64,000 nucleotides of DNA from Pseudomonadota bacterium. Its GTDB lineage: Bacteria > Pseudomonadota > Gammaproteobacteria > Burkholderiales > Burkholderiaceae_B. The position numbers and the translations under genes are program-made. Position 1 is the first letter of the stretch. Each line of letters opens with the position of its first letter. Below are positions 43,481 through 52,200 of this stretch, one piece after another. The stretch is from positions 1 through 64,000 of the forward strand of contig JAEWEV010000008.1 in assembly GCA_023389155.1 (NCBI GenBank), given 5' to 3'. The notes beneath the pieces were generated by a model. The model was not told the origin of the DNA. It saw only the letters and a list, made by a program, of their open reading frames with translations, and did no database searches.

Positions 43481-45850
43481 ATGTCTTTAAGACAGCCTAG
43501 TTCAATGAAAAAGAAAGCGATCCCGGCATTGGTCGCCATGCTCCTCCTCTCGCAGGCATCTTTCGCATTTGCGCCATTTGTGGTGCAGGACATTCAGGTA
43601 AAAGGACTGCGCAGCACAGATCCTGCCACATTGTTCAATTACGTTCCCGCTCGTGTCGGCCAGCAGTTTACCGAAGAACAGGCAACCGACTCGGTCAAAC
43701 GGCTGTATGCCACAGGGCTGTTCAATGATGTGAACATTTCCACTCGCAATAATATTGTGTATGTGACTGTGGAAGAGCGTCCGGTGATTACTTCGGTGAC
43801 GTTCGACGGCATGAAAGCATTCGACAGCAAAACCATTACCGAAACCCTTCAGGGCGTCGGATTCGGTGCTGGCCGCGCCTACGACGAAGCATTGCTGGAG
43901 CGCGCTCGCAATGAAATCAAGGCGCAATATGTGGCAAAGGGCCACTACGGCACCGAAGTCAACTCTTCTATCACGCCCTTGCCGAACAATCGTGTGGGTA
44001 TCAATTTTACCGTCCAGGAAAGCAGTATTTCCCGTATCCGCGATATCCACTTCGTAGGCAACCAAGCGTTTTCCGAGAGCACGCTGCGCGATCAGATGGA
44101 TATGACGACGCCCGGCTACATGACGTGGTACACCGGCTCCGACAAATACTCTCGCGAGAAACTGGATAAGGACACCGAGTCCATTCGCAAATATTATCTT
44201 GACCGCGGCTATCTGGATTTTTCCATGGATGCACCGCAGGTCAACATAACGCCTGACCGCGAAGACATCAACATTAACCTGACCGTTCATGAAGGCAAGC
44301 CCTACAAACTGCGTAAAGTGCAACTGGCCGGCAACCTGATGGGGCTGAACAACGAACTGCAGGAACTGATCAAACCGAAGGCAGGGGAAACATACAGCGA
44401 AGAGCGTGCCAGGGAAACCACAGATGCGATCAAAAGCTATCTGGGTGGTTTGGGGTACGCATTTGCCAACGTCAACGCCAATCCCGTGCCAGACAAGGAA
44501 ACGCAGGAAGCCGATCTGACCTTTTTTGTGGATCCCGGTCGTCGCGTCTATGTGAATCGTATCAATATCGGTGGCAACGTTCGTACGCGTGACGAAGTCA
44601 TCCGTCGTGAAATGCGGCAGCAGGAAGCCGGCTGGTACGATGAGAACCGCCTGTCGCAATCTAAGGACCGGATCAACCGTCTGGGCTATTTCAACTCGGT
44701 AGATGTTACACAAATGCCGGTTGAAGGCACGAACGACCAGGTCGACGTCAACGTAGACGTGAAGGAAAAACCCACCGGCCTGATCAATCTGGGCGTTGGC
44801 TACGGTACTACAGACAAACTGTCCTTTACGGCCGGAATCAGCCAGGAAAACATTTTTGGTTCGGGTACCGATCTGGGCTTGCAACTGAACACCAGCAAAC
44901 GGTACCGAAACATCAGCCTGACCCATACCGACCCGTACTGGACAACCAGCGGTATCAGCCGCACCACATCACTCTATTACCGTACCGAGAGGCCGCTGAA
45001 CTATAACGTGGAGCAGGACGAAGATTCCTATCGCACTCGTACAATCGGTCTGGGCATGAATTTTGGTGTGCCGATTTCCGAGAATGATCGCATCATCATG
45101 GGTGCTACATTCGAAAACAGCAACATCAAGCTGCCCAATGAAGAGTCCGGCTACCTGATTCCCCAGGCCTACCGCGATTTTGTTGATGATTACGGCAGTT
45201 CCACCAATGTGCTCATGCTGAACCTTGGCTGGAGAAAGGATACCCGCGACAATGCGCTGGCTCCGACTCGTGGTTATCTGAGTTCTGTGTCGGGTACGCT
45301 GGGTGTAGGCGATCTGAAATACTATATGTTAAGCGGTCAGCAGCAATACTACTTGCCGCTGGGTAAAGACTACACACTGGCATTCAATCTCAGTGCCGAT
45401 TACGGTCGTTCCCTGTCCAAAGATAAGCCATTCCCGATCATCAAGAACATCTATGCCGGTGGTATTGGATCTGTTCGTGGCTATGAAGGCGCCTCGCTCG
45501 GCCCGCGTGATCTTGTTACCGGAGACTATCTGGGCGGCTCAACACGCATTGTCGGTAACGTGCAGTTATATCTTCCTTTCCCAGGTACCCATAATGACCG
45601 CACGTTGCGCTGGTTTGTTTTTGCCGATGCTGGTAAGGTTGGTACAACAGGCAAGGCTAGCTGCACAATCGGAAACGATAATGAGGGCGGTCTGGTTGAA
45701 GATCCTTGCGGCTGGCGCTATTCAGCTGGTGTAGGTTTGTCCTGGCAGTCTCCGCTGGGCCCGCTGGAAATTTCCTATGCACATCCGATTCGTCCAAAAC
45801 CGGGTGATAATAAGCAGAAATTCCAGTTCCAGATCGGGACCTCATTCTGA
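43481..45850 (+). CDS. bamA: Outer membrane protein assembly factor BamA
   Basis: This essential outer-membrane insertase has 789 residues. A signal peptide spans about residues 9-30 (MKKKAIPALVAMLLLSQASF, then AFA). Five POTRA domains cover about 31-430, starting FVVQDIQVKGLRSTDPATLF. The C-terminal beta-barrel contains the VRGY variant of the VRGF loop motif (SVRGYEGASLGPRD) and ends in Phe, as outer-membrane proteins do. ATG 43481 has AAGGAAAG at 6 nt. A second ATG at 43505 would give a more usual signal peptide, so the start is uncertain by 8 residues. Confidence 0.97.
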   Translation: MSLRQPSSMKKKAIPALVAMLLLSQASFAFAPFVVQDIQVKGLRSTDPATLFNYVPARVGQQFTEEQATDSVKRLYATGLFNDVNISTRNNIVYVTVEERPVITSVTFDGMKAFDSKTITETLQGVGFGAGRAYDEALLERARNEIKAQYVAKGHYGTEVNSSITPLPNNRVGINFTVQESSISRIRDIHFVGNQAFSESTLRDQMDMTTPGYMTWYTGSDKYSREKLDKDTESIRKYYLDRGYLDFSMDAPQVNITPDREDININLTVHEGKPYKLRKVQLAGNLMGLNNELQELIKPKAGETYSEERARETTDAIKSYLGGLGYAFANVNANPVPDKETQEADLTFFVDPGRRVYVNRINIGGNVRTRDEVIRREMRQQEAGWYDENRLSQSKDRINRLGYFNSVDVTQMPVEGTNDQVDVNVDVKEKPTGLINLGVGYGTTDKLSFTAGISQENIFGSGTDLGLQLNTSKRYRNISLTHTDPYWTTSGISRTTSLYYRTERPLNYNVEQDEDSYRTRTIGLGMNFGVPISENDRIIMGATFENSNIKLPNEESGYLIPQAYRDFVDDYGSSTNVLMLNLGWRKDTRDNALAPTRGYLSSVSGTLGVGDLKYYMLSGQQQYYLPLGKDYTLAFNLSADYGRSLSKDKPFPIIKNIYAGGIGSVRGYEGASLGPRDLVTGDYLGGSTRIVGNVQLYLPFPGTHNDRTLRWFVFADAGKVGTTGKASCTIGNDNEGGLVEDPCGWRYSAGVGLSWQSPLGPLEISYAHPIRPKPGDNKQKFQFQIGTSF

Positions 45851-45933
45851 TTTTTTCGCCGAAAGTAGTCTGTTGTAACACATCTGCATTTCCCGCTACA
45901 GGGCAGCAGATGTCACGACCTGCTTTTTAACGC

Positions 45934-45939
45934 TATAAT
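45934..45939 (+). promoter_or_regulatory. -10 element upstream of skp
   Basis: A perfect TATAAT lies 28 bp before the skp start, with ATGTCA (45910-45915) at an 18-bp spacing as a fair -35. An inverted repeat ACATCTGC/GCAGATGT (45880-45887 and 45906-45913) overlaps the -35 position. It could be the end of the bamA transcript or an operator. Confidence 0.5.
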
Positions 45940-45966
45940 CAATTTTTTCTCTGAAGGTTAATGTAT

Positions 45967-46584
45967 ATGAGTTTTAGCTTGGCAAACACGAAGTTCAATA
46001 AACGCACAATTAACCAGTTGCTTGTGGCTGCTGTGCTCGGCGTTTCTGCATCTTCGGTTGCGTTTGCGCAAACCGCCGGCAAAGCTGCAGACAAGAAACC
46101 GGCAAATGCGTCTACCGCATCGTCCGCTTCCGAAAGTGCGCCTGTCAGCAACATTAAAATTGGCTTCGTCAACACTGAAAAAATTCTTCGCGATTCTGCA
46201 CCTGCCAAAGATGCGCAGACAAAGATCGAAAACGAATTTAAAAAACGCGATGCCGAACTTCAGAAGCTGGCCGGTACGCTGCGCACTAAGTACGAAAATT
46301 TCGACAAGAACGCGCCTGTGATGTCCGATTCTGATCGAACTAAAGCACAGCGCGAATTGTCTGATCTTGATACTGACCTGCAACGCAAACGCCGTGAATT
46401 TCAGGAAGACTTCAATCGTCGCCGCAATGAAGCTTTCTCCGGTATCGTTGAGAAAGCAAATGCGGCCATCAAGAATATCGCTGAAAAAGAGAATTACGAC
46501 CTGATCGTACAGGACGCAGTGACTGTCAGCCCACGTATTGATATTACCGATACGGTTATCAAAGTCCTCGACAGCGGTAAGTAA
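45967..46584 (+). CDS. skp: Periplasmic OmpH/Skp family chaperone
   Basis: This periplasmic chaperone of 205 residues holds unfolded outer-membrane proteins for the Bam complex. A signal sequence ends near residue 33 (SSVAFAQ). A low-complexity Ala/Ser/Lys segment (about 35-60) precedes the Skp core, IKIGFVNTEKILRDSAPAKDAQ. A highly charged coiled coil (about 85-165) is followed by YDLIVQDAVTVSPRIDITD. The ATG at 45967 is favoured over the one two codons earlier by spacing to AAGG. It lies between bamA and lpxD, the conserved location. Confidence 0.93.
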   Translation: MSFSLANTKFNKRTINQLLVAAVLGVSASSVAFAQTAGKAADKKPANASTASSASESAPVSNIKIGFVNTEKILRDSAPAKDAQTKIENEFKKRDAELQKLAGTLRTKYENFDKNAPVMSDSDRTKAQRELSDLDTDLQRKRREFQEDFNRRRNEAFSGIVEKANAAIKNIAEKENYDLIVQDAVTVSPRIDITDTVIKVLDSGK

Positions 46585-46586
46585 AC

Positions 46587-47672
46587 ATGGTGCAGGCTCC
46601 GGACACTGTTAACACGGTAACGCTGGATCGCCTGCTCGCGGCAGCGGATACGCAGGGTCTGGAGTGGGAAATTCTTAACCCGCAGGGCAGGGCAATGCCG
46701 GTCATATCCGGTATTGCTTCCCTGGGAAATGCAACCGCACAATCCCTCAGCTTTCTTTCCAATCCGAAATTTTTCGAACAGCTCTCCACGACAAAAGCCG
46801 CAGCCGTGCTGCTGCCATCGCGTGCGCTTGAGCACCTGCCGGAACAGACACCATTTATGGTGGTCTGTTGCGAAAACCCCTATCTGCTGTACGCACGCCT
46901 GAGCCAGTGGTTTGAAAAACAACGTCTGGCTGGACTACCCCGTATCATTCATCCCACTGCAGTCGTTCACGACTCGGTCCGTCTGGGAAATAATGTTTCC
47001 ATCGGTGCACACGCTGTCCTTGAAGAGAACACGCAGGTTTCCGACGGGGTCACCATCGGCCCCGGGTGCATCATTGGCCGCAATTGCCAGATTGGCGCTG
47101 ACACAGTCTTGCATGCGAGGGTCACATTCTATGATGGCATCACAATCGGCGAGCGATGCATCATTCACAGCGGCGCGGTACTCGGGGCGGATGGCTTCGG
47201 TTTTGCCCCGGATGCGACCCATGAAGCTGGCGCATGGTCAAAAATTGTCCAGTTTGGCGGTGTTGTTGTTGGCAATGATGTGGAAATCGGTGCCAATACC
47301 ACGATTGATCGCGGCGCGCTGGATGATACCGTCGTAGGTAATGGCGTCAAGCTGGACAACCTGATCATGATTGGACATAACGTGCAGATCGGTGATCACA
47401 CTGCCATGGCCGGATGTGTGGGTGTTGCCGGCTCTACTACTATTGGCAAGCGCTGTACGCTGGCGGGGGCCGCCATGCTGGCGGGACATATCCGCCTGGG
47501 CGATGATGTCCATATATCAGGGGCAACCGGCGTCATGTCAGACCTGACCAAACCGGGCCGGTACACTGCAGTGTTTCCTCTGGCTGAGCATTCTGTGTGG
47601 CAAAAAAATGCCGCCGTGCTGATGCAGCTTGCGCAATTGCGTCGCCGGATCCGCAATCTGGAAAAGGCTTAA
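46587..47672 (+). CDS. lpxD: UDP-3-O-acylglucosamine N-acyltransferase
   Basis: This enzyme of 361 residues adds the N-linked 3-hydroxyacyl chain in lipid A synthesis. The N-terminal uridine-binding domain (about 1-110) has the LSFLSNPKF motif. A left-handed beta-helix of hexapeptide repeats follows (GNNVSIGAHAVLEEN..., GANTTIDRGALDDTVVG). The catalytic His lies in IMIGHNVQIGDHTAMAG. It begins 3 bp after the skp stop and is separated from fabZ by 103 bp containing a promoter. Confidence 0.96.
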   Translation: MVQAPDTVNTVTLDRLLAAADTQGLEWEILNPQGRAMPVISGIASLGNATAQSLSFLSNPKFFEQLSTTKAAAVLLPSRALEHLPEQTPFMVVCCENPYLLYARLSQWFEKQRLAGLPRIIHPTAVVHDSVRLGNNVSIGAHAVLEENTQVSDGVTIGPGCIIGRNCQIGADTVLHARVTFYDGITIGERCIIHSGAVLGADGFGFAPDATHEAGAWSKIVQFGGVVVGNDVEIGANTTIDRGALDDTVVGNGVKLDNLIMIGHNVQIGDHTAMAGCVGVAGSTTIGKRCTLAGAAMLAGHIRLGDDVHISGATGVMSDLTKPGRYTAVFPLAEHSVWQKNAAVLMQLAQLRRRIRNLEKA

Positions 47673-47714
47673 TATCTGCTCCAGTGCAGGCCTGCCCGCT
47701 ATTTGCAGATGAAA

Positions 47715-47743
47715 TTGTCTAAAATCTAATATATCCCTATACT
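47715..47743 (+). promoter_or_regulatory. Promoter upstream of fabZ-lpxA-lpxB-rnhB
   Basis: TTGTCT (47715-47720) and TATACT (47738-47743) are 17 bp apart, with AT-rich flanks. It predicts a start about 25 bp before the fabZ ATG. This would let the lipid A genes be transcribed independently of the upstream bam/skp block. Confidence 0.6.
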
Positions 47744-47775
47744 CATAACCATTTCTTTTTATTACAGGATTACTC

Positions 47776-48228
47776 ATGCAAGTAGATATTCAAAGCATTA
47801 TGGCGCGGCTTCCACATCGCTATCCGATGCTGCTTGTAGACAGAGTCCTGGAAATGGTGCCGGGCAAAAGTATTGTTGCCCTCAAAAACGTAACCGTTAA
47901 CGAGCCTTTTTTCAACGGCCATTTTCCCGGCCGGCCGGTCATGCCTGGTGTACTGATTATCGAAGCGCTGGCTCAGGCTGCGGCCATTTTCTCCTTTGCA
48001 GGTGAAGATGGTTCCACGCATGACATTTCGCGCAAGGCCTACTATCTGGTTGGGGTCGATAATGCGCGCTTTCGCAAGCCGGTCATCCCGGGTGACCAGC
48101 TGCAGCTGGAGGTGTCCGCTGATCGCATCAGCAAAGTCATCTGTAAATACCGTGCCCGTGCTACTGTAGATGGCGCGGTCGTAGCGGAGGCTGGCATCAT
48201 GTGTGCCATCCGTGATCTGGACGAATAA
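47776..48228 (+). CDS. fabZ: 3-hydroxyacyl-ACP dehydratase FabZ
   Basis: This cytosolic hot-dog enzyme of 150 residues dehydrates 3-hydroxyacyl-ACP in fatty-acid elongation. It competes with LpxA/LpxD for the 3-hydroxyacyl pool. The motif LPHRYPMLLVDRVLEM and the catalytic GHFPGRPVMPGVLIIEALAQA are diagnostic. ACAGGA precedes the ATG. The lpxA ATG directly abuts its stop. Confidence 0.97.
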   Translation: MQVDIQSIMARLPHRYPMLLVDRVLEMVPGKSIVALKNVTVNEPFFNGHFPGRPVMPGVLIIEALAQAAAIFSFAGEDGSTHDISRKAYYLVGVDNARFRKPVIPGDQLQLEVSADRISKVICKYRARATVDGAVVAEAGIMCAIRDLDE

Positions 48229-49023
48229 ATGAGCGAACTAATTCATTCTACTGCTGTCATTCACGACGGCGCAAAATTGCATCCCTCTGTCAGGGTAGGC
48301 CCTTTCTCGGTTGTCCATAGCAACGTATCAATCGACGAAGGAACGGTTATCGGGGAGCATTGCGTCATCGACGGCTTGACCCGTATCGGCAAGAACAATG
48401 TGTTCTACCGGTTTTGTTCCATTGGCGGAAATCCTCAGGACAAAAAATATTCCGGCGAGCAAACCGCGCTTGAAATCGGTGACGGCAATACCGTCCGGGA
48501 ATTTGTGACCATTAACACCGGTACAGTCCAGGACGTGGGCGTCACCCGGCTGGGCGATGATAACTGGATCATGGCTTATGTTCACATTGCCCATGACTGC
48601 CAGATAGGTAACCACACCATTCTTGCCAATTGCGTGCAGCTTGCCGGACATATTCATATCGATGATTGGGCGATCGTCGGCGGCAGTTCCGCCGCTCACC
48701 AATACATTCACATTGGTGCCCATTCCATGACTGGTGGAATGAGCGCGATTCGCCAGGACATCCCGCCGTACATTCTGGGAGCCGGGCAACCTTATCGCCC
48801 GGCAGGTGTCAATTCCGAAGGCCTGAAGCGTCGTGGTTTTACACCAGAACAGATTCACGCCATTAAGGATGCCTACAAGATTATCTACATGCGCAAATTC
48901 TCTAGTGCAGAAGCGGCTGAAGAAATTGTGCGTTATCAGCAGGACCACCCGGATACTGCCAGTGTGCTGGATCCGTTTGTGACTTTCTTTGAAACGGCAT
49001 CGCGTGGTGTCAGTCGCGGATGA
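48229..49023 (+). CDS. lpxA: UDP-N-acetylglucosamine acyltransferase
   Basis: This enzyme of 264 residues catalyses the first step of lipid A synthesis. The left-handed beta-helix of hexapeptide repeats covers about 1-190. The catalytic His lies in YVHIAHDCQIGNHTILANC. The C-terminal helical domain (about 195-264) includes NSEGLKRRGFTPEQIHAIKDAY. It overlaps lpxB by 4 bp (ATGA). Confidence 0.97.
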   Translation: MSELIHSTAVIHDGAKLHPSVRVGPFSVVHSNVSIDEGTVIGEHCVIDGLTRIGKNNVFYRFCSIGGNPQDKKYSGEQTALEIGDGNTVREFVTINTGTVQDVGVTRLGDDNWIMAYVHIAHDCQIGNHTILANCVQLAGHIHIDDWAIVGGSSAAHQYIHIGAHSMTGGMSAIRQDIPPYILGAGQPYRPAGVNSEGLKRRGFTPEQIHAIKDAYKIIYMRKFSSAEAAEEIVRYQQDHPDTASVLDPFVTFFETASRGVSRG

Positions 49024-50189
49024 GCCTGACCCTTTCCATGGTAGCGGGCGAGCCCTCGGGAGATTTGCTCGCCTCCCGTGTCATACGGGGTCTCCGTAGC
49101 CATGATCCCGGACTGACTGTTTCAGGCATTGGCGGGCCGGAAATGGAGCAGGAAGGGGCGCGGATTCTGTACCCAATGGATGATCTGTCCGTTTTTGGTT
49201 ATGTGGATGCCCTCAAAAATCTTCCTCGTCTGATTCATACCCATCTGCGTTTCCGGTCATCTGTACTGAAACTGCGCCCGGATGTTTTTGTTGGGGTTGA
49301 TGCACCTGATTTCAATCTCAGGCTTGAATCCCATCTTCGCCAGCGCGGCATTCCGACAGTGCATTTCGTCGGCCCCTCTATCTGGGCCTGGCGTTACGAA
49401 AGAATCCACAAAATCCGCGAAGCGGTCTCCCATATGCTGGTACTGTTTCCTTTTGAAGAGGATATTTACCGCAAGGAAGGCATTCCGGTAACTTATGTTG
49501 GCCATCCGCTGGCTGCACAAATTCCGGAAAACCCCGATAAAACAGCGGCGCGAAACCGACTTGGCATTGCGCCAGACGGCCCGGTGCTTGCCATTCTGCC
49601 GGGCAGCCGGGCTTCAGAAATTGCACAGCTGGCACCGCGTTTCCTGGAAGCGGCGATACGGCTGCAGAAAGATGACCCGACGCTGCGGTTCATCGTGCCC
49701 ATGGTCAATCAGGCCCGGGAGGCGCAGTTCAATGCCGTTCTTGCTAAGCATCCCTTGAGCAATCTGCAATGCTTTCGCAGCCGGGTTGCAGATCATCCCG
49801 TTGCCTGGGACATCATGGAGGCCTGTGATGCTGCACTGGTGGCCAGCGGTACCGCAACGCTTGAAACGGCCCTGTTCAAACGGCCCATGGTCATTTCGTA
49901 TGTGCTGACTCCGCTCATGAAACGGCTCATGGAGTGGAAATCCGGACAGGATGGGCCCACACTGCCCTGGGTGGGGCTTCCCAATGTGCTCCTGCGTGAA
50001 TTCGCCGTACCGGAGTTGTTGCAGGAAGCCGCCACGCCGGCCAATCTGGCCAAAGCGTGCGTCCGGGCACTGACCGACACAAGCTATATCCGACAGACAG
50101 AAGCCAAATTCCGTCAGTTACATCATGAGCTGAACCGCGATACGGCAACGCTGGCGGCGGAGGCGATCCTTGCCACGGCCAACTCCTGA
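49020..50189 (+). CDS. lpxB: Lipid A disaccharide synthase
   Basis: This peripheral membrane glycosyltransferase (family GT19) of 389 residues joins UDP-2,3-diacylglucosamine and lipid X. The N-terminus LSMVAGEPSGDLLASRVIRGL, PTVHFVGPSIWAWRYERIHKI, ILPGSRASEIAQLAPRFLEA and LVASGTATLETALFKRPMVISY are hallmark segments. It starts within the lpxA stop (ATGA), and its end overlaps rnhB by 20 bp. Confidence 0.97.
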   Translation: MSLTLSMVAGEPSGDLLASRVIRGLRSHDPGLTVSGIGGPEMEQEGARILYPMDDLSVFGYVDALKNLPRLIHTHLRFRSSVLKLRPDVFVGVDAPDFNLRLESHLRQRGIPTVHFVGPSIWAWRYERIHKIREAVSHMLVLFPFEEDIYRKEGIPVTYVGHPLAAQIPENPDKTAARNRLGIAPDGPVLAILPGSRASEIAQLAPRFLEAAIRLQKDDPTLRFIVPMVNQAREAQFNAVLAKHPLSNLQCFRSRVADHPVAWDIMEACDAALVASGTATLETALFKRPMVISYVLTPLMKRLMEWKSGQDGPTLPWVGLPNVLLREFAVPELLQEAATPANLAKACVRALTDTSYIRQTEAKFRQLHHELNRDTATLAAEAILATANS

Positions 50190-50826
50190 ACTTTCGCTTT
50201 TCGGCAATCTGCCTATGCCCCGTATGACCGCTGGAATCGACGAGGCGGGCAGAGGACCCCTGGCGGGTGACGTCTTTGCGGCCGCAGTCATTCTTGATCC
50301 TGGCCGGCGCATCAACGGGCTGGCAGACTCAAAAATATTGACTGCGTCTAAACGCGAAAGTCTCGCCTTGCGAATCCGCGAAAAAGCGCTGGCCTGGTCT
50401 ATTGCCAGCGCCAGTGTAAAAGAGATTGATACGCTGAATATTCTGGGCGCAACCATGCTGGCAATGAAACGGGCATTCGATGGGCTGGCTGTGCGTTGCG
50501 CGGAGCAGCAGGCTGAGCTGGTCCTGATTGACGGTAATCGTGTACCTCACGGCCTGAGCGTGCCTTGTCACGCAGTCGTGCGTGGCGATGCGCTGCACGC
50601 CTGTATTTCTGCAGCATCAATATTGGCAAAAACCGCTAGAGATGCACAACTGCGGGAACTACATGCCCAATATCCCGAATACGGATTTGATCAGCACAAG
50701 GGTTATGGCACTGCCCTGCATCTGAGTCGACTGAAGACGTATGGTCCGTGCCCCATTCATCGCACCACTTTCGCCCCGGTAAAAAGCCTGCTTTCGATGA
50801 CAGCGGCCGAGCGCTTTTTAGGGTAA
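50170..50826 (+). CDS. rnhB: Ribonuclease HII
   Basis: This cytosolic nuclease of 218 residues cleaves RNA in RNA/DNA hybrids and removes misincorporated ribonucleotides. The catalytic motif GIDEAGRGPLAGDV carries Asp and Glu; further acidic residues lie in LADSKILTASKRE and VLIDGN. It probably starts with TTG at 50170, which has GGAGG 6 nt upstream and yields a family-like PELSLFGNLP leader. An ATG at 50215 is possible but lacks a Shine-Dalgarno. It overlaps lpxB by 20 bp. Confidence 0.93.
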   Translation: MPRPTPELSLFGNLPMPRMTAGIDEAGRGPLAGDVFAAAVILDPGRRINGLADSKILTASKRESLALRIREKALAWSIASASVKEIDTLNILGATMLAMKRAFDGLAVRCAEQQAELVLIDGNRVPHGLSVPCHAVVRGDALHACISAASILAKTARDAQLRELHAQYPEYGFDQHKGYGTALHLSRLKTYGPCPIHRTTFAPVKSLLSMTAAERFLG

Positions 50827-51051
50827 AATTAATATATTCAGCCATCAAGTCCGTTTCTCCATCTGCCCGCAATTTGGCTTATCCTGCGAGCAATATCGTC
50901 AAACTGACGGCCGATTATGCCAAAAACGGCTTTTTACAACACATACTTTCAATAATTAGAACATTGTATGAAATTGACATGTACCTGAAGCATATTGCAA
51001 GTACAATGGTTGGTAACTATTTGCGGGGATTCCCGAAATCAAAATTACATA

Positions 51052-52125
51052 ATGGAAACAAAATTTACCCCTATCGCACCCGATGCGGAGCTGCCCCATC
51101 GGAAAATTATTCGCAGCTGGTTGATACCCATATCCCAGCAGAATACTTTTCGTGCGTTTCTGCTGCTATTTGTTGATTACACGCTGCTGCTTGCATTGCT
51201 GGCCGGCACGATCTTTCTGTCTGCGTGGTGGATGAAGCTGATTTGCGCGCTTGTCGCTGGCTTTGTCATTGGCCGTTTGTTCATCATCGGTCATGATGCC
51301 TGCCACCAGAGCCTGACGCCGCATCGCAAGCTCAATAAATGGATAGGCCGCATTGCCTTTCTGCCTGCCGTGTCCCCGTACAGTCTATGGGACGTTGGGC
51401 ACAATGTCGTGCATCACGGGTTTACCAATCTGAAAGGTATGGATTTCGTGTGGTGCCCCAAAACCAAGGAAGAATACGATGCCATGTCTCCGGTACGCCG
51501 GTTCATGGAGCGCGTTTATCGTGGTCCGCTCGGTGCTGGCATTTACTATATCGTTGAGATCTGGTGGAATCGCATGATGTTCCCGAGCAAGGGCTACATG
51601 GGCACGCAGCGCAAGGTCTTCTTCTGGGATGGTTTACTGGTTAGTATTTTTGGGCTGGCCTGGCTGGGTGGGGTCATTTTCGCTGCACAAGCGACCGGGC
51701 AGTCGGTGCTGATGCTGATCGCCTTTGCCTGGCTGATTCCGCTACTTTTCTGGTTCTACATGATCGGCTTTGTGGTTTACATTCAGCATACGCATACACG
51801 TGTCGTGTGGCATGATAACCGTGCTGTCTGGGCCAAAGCGCAGCCTTTTGTGTCAACCACCGTGCACATGATGTTCCGCTTCAAATTTGGGGCACTCATG
51901 CACCACATCATGGAACATACAGCGCATCATGTGGATATGAGTATCCCACTATACAAACTTAAAAAAGCCCAGAAAACACTGGAAGACATGCTGCCCAGCC
52001 GCATTGTGATTCAGATGTTCAGCTGGTCCTGGTATTTTCGCACCATCAATGCGTGCAAGCTCTATAATTATCAGGAACGTTACTGGACCGACTTCAAGGG
52101 CAACAAATCGCCTGATGTTGTGTAA
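51052..52125 (+). CDS. Membrane fatty-acid desaturase family protein
   Basis: This integral membrane di-iron enzyme of 357 residues has the three histidine boxes of the desaturase superfamily. They are HDACH (81-85), HNVVHH (117-122) and HHIMEHTAHH (284-293). Four hydrophobic segments lie between boxes. It probably inserts a double bond in membrane acyl chains, like omega-6/delta-12 types, but hydroxylases share the boxes. ATG 51052 has no strong Shine-Dalgarno. The 225-bp AT-rich upstream leader contains TTGACA at 50974 without a well-spaced -10. It separates rnhB from the SpoU gene. Confidence 0.85.
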   Translation: METKFTPIAPDAELPHRKIIRSWLIPISQQNTFRAFLLLFVDYTLLLALLAGTIFLSAWWMKLICALVAGFVIGRLFIIGHDACHQSLTPHRKLNKWIGRIAFLPAVSPYSLWDVGHNVVHHGFTNLKGMDFVWCPKTKEEYDAMSPVRRFMERVYRGPLGAGIYYIVEIWWNRMMFPSKGYMGTQRKVFFWDGLLVSIFGLAWLGGVIFAAQATGQSVLMLIAFAWLIPLLFWFYMIGFVVYIQHTHTRVVWHDNRAVWAKAQPFVSTTVHMMFRFKFGALMHHIMEHTAHHVDMSIPLYKLKKAQKTLEDMLPSRIVIQMFSWSWYFRTINACKLYNYQERYWTDFKGNKSPDVV

Positions 52126-52167
52126 GCCGGCAGCAGACGCCTTGCGATCTGGGCATGAAAATACGTT

Positions 52168-52200
52168 AATATCCCTGCTGATGAGCAGGGATATTTTTTT
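52168..52200 (+). terminator. Intrinsic terminator abutting the next start codon
   Basis: AATATCCCTGCT (52168-52179) pairs perfectly with AGCAGGGATATT (52184-52195) over a GATG loop, and TTTTT follows. The T-run ends at 52200 and the ATG of the SpoU gene is at 52201. The right arm includes AGGG, the only Shine-Dalgarno-like sequence for that gene. It may therefore both end the desaturase transcript and occlude translation. Confidence 0.85.

Noticed and set aside
43502..44926. Minus-strand ORF (474 codons) opposite bamA
   Set aside because: It is a shadow frame of the POTRA-encoding region with no domain or ribosome-binding site.
50962..51008. CATTGTA/TACAATG inverted repeat and TTGACA upstream of the desaturase
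   Set aside because: The arms are only 7 bp and 33 bp apart, and the TTGACA to TACAAT spacing is 22 bp, so neither an operator nor a promoter is supported.
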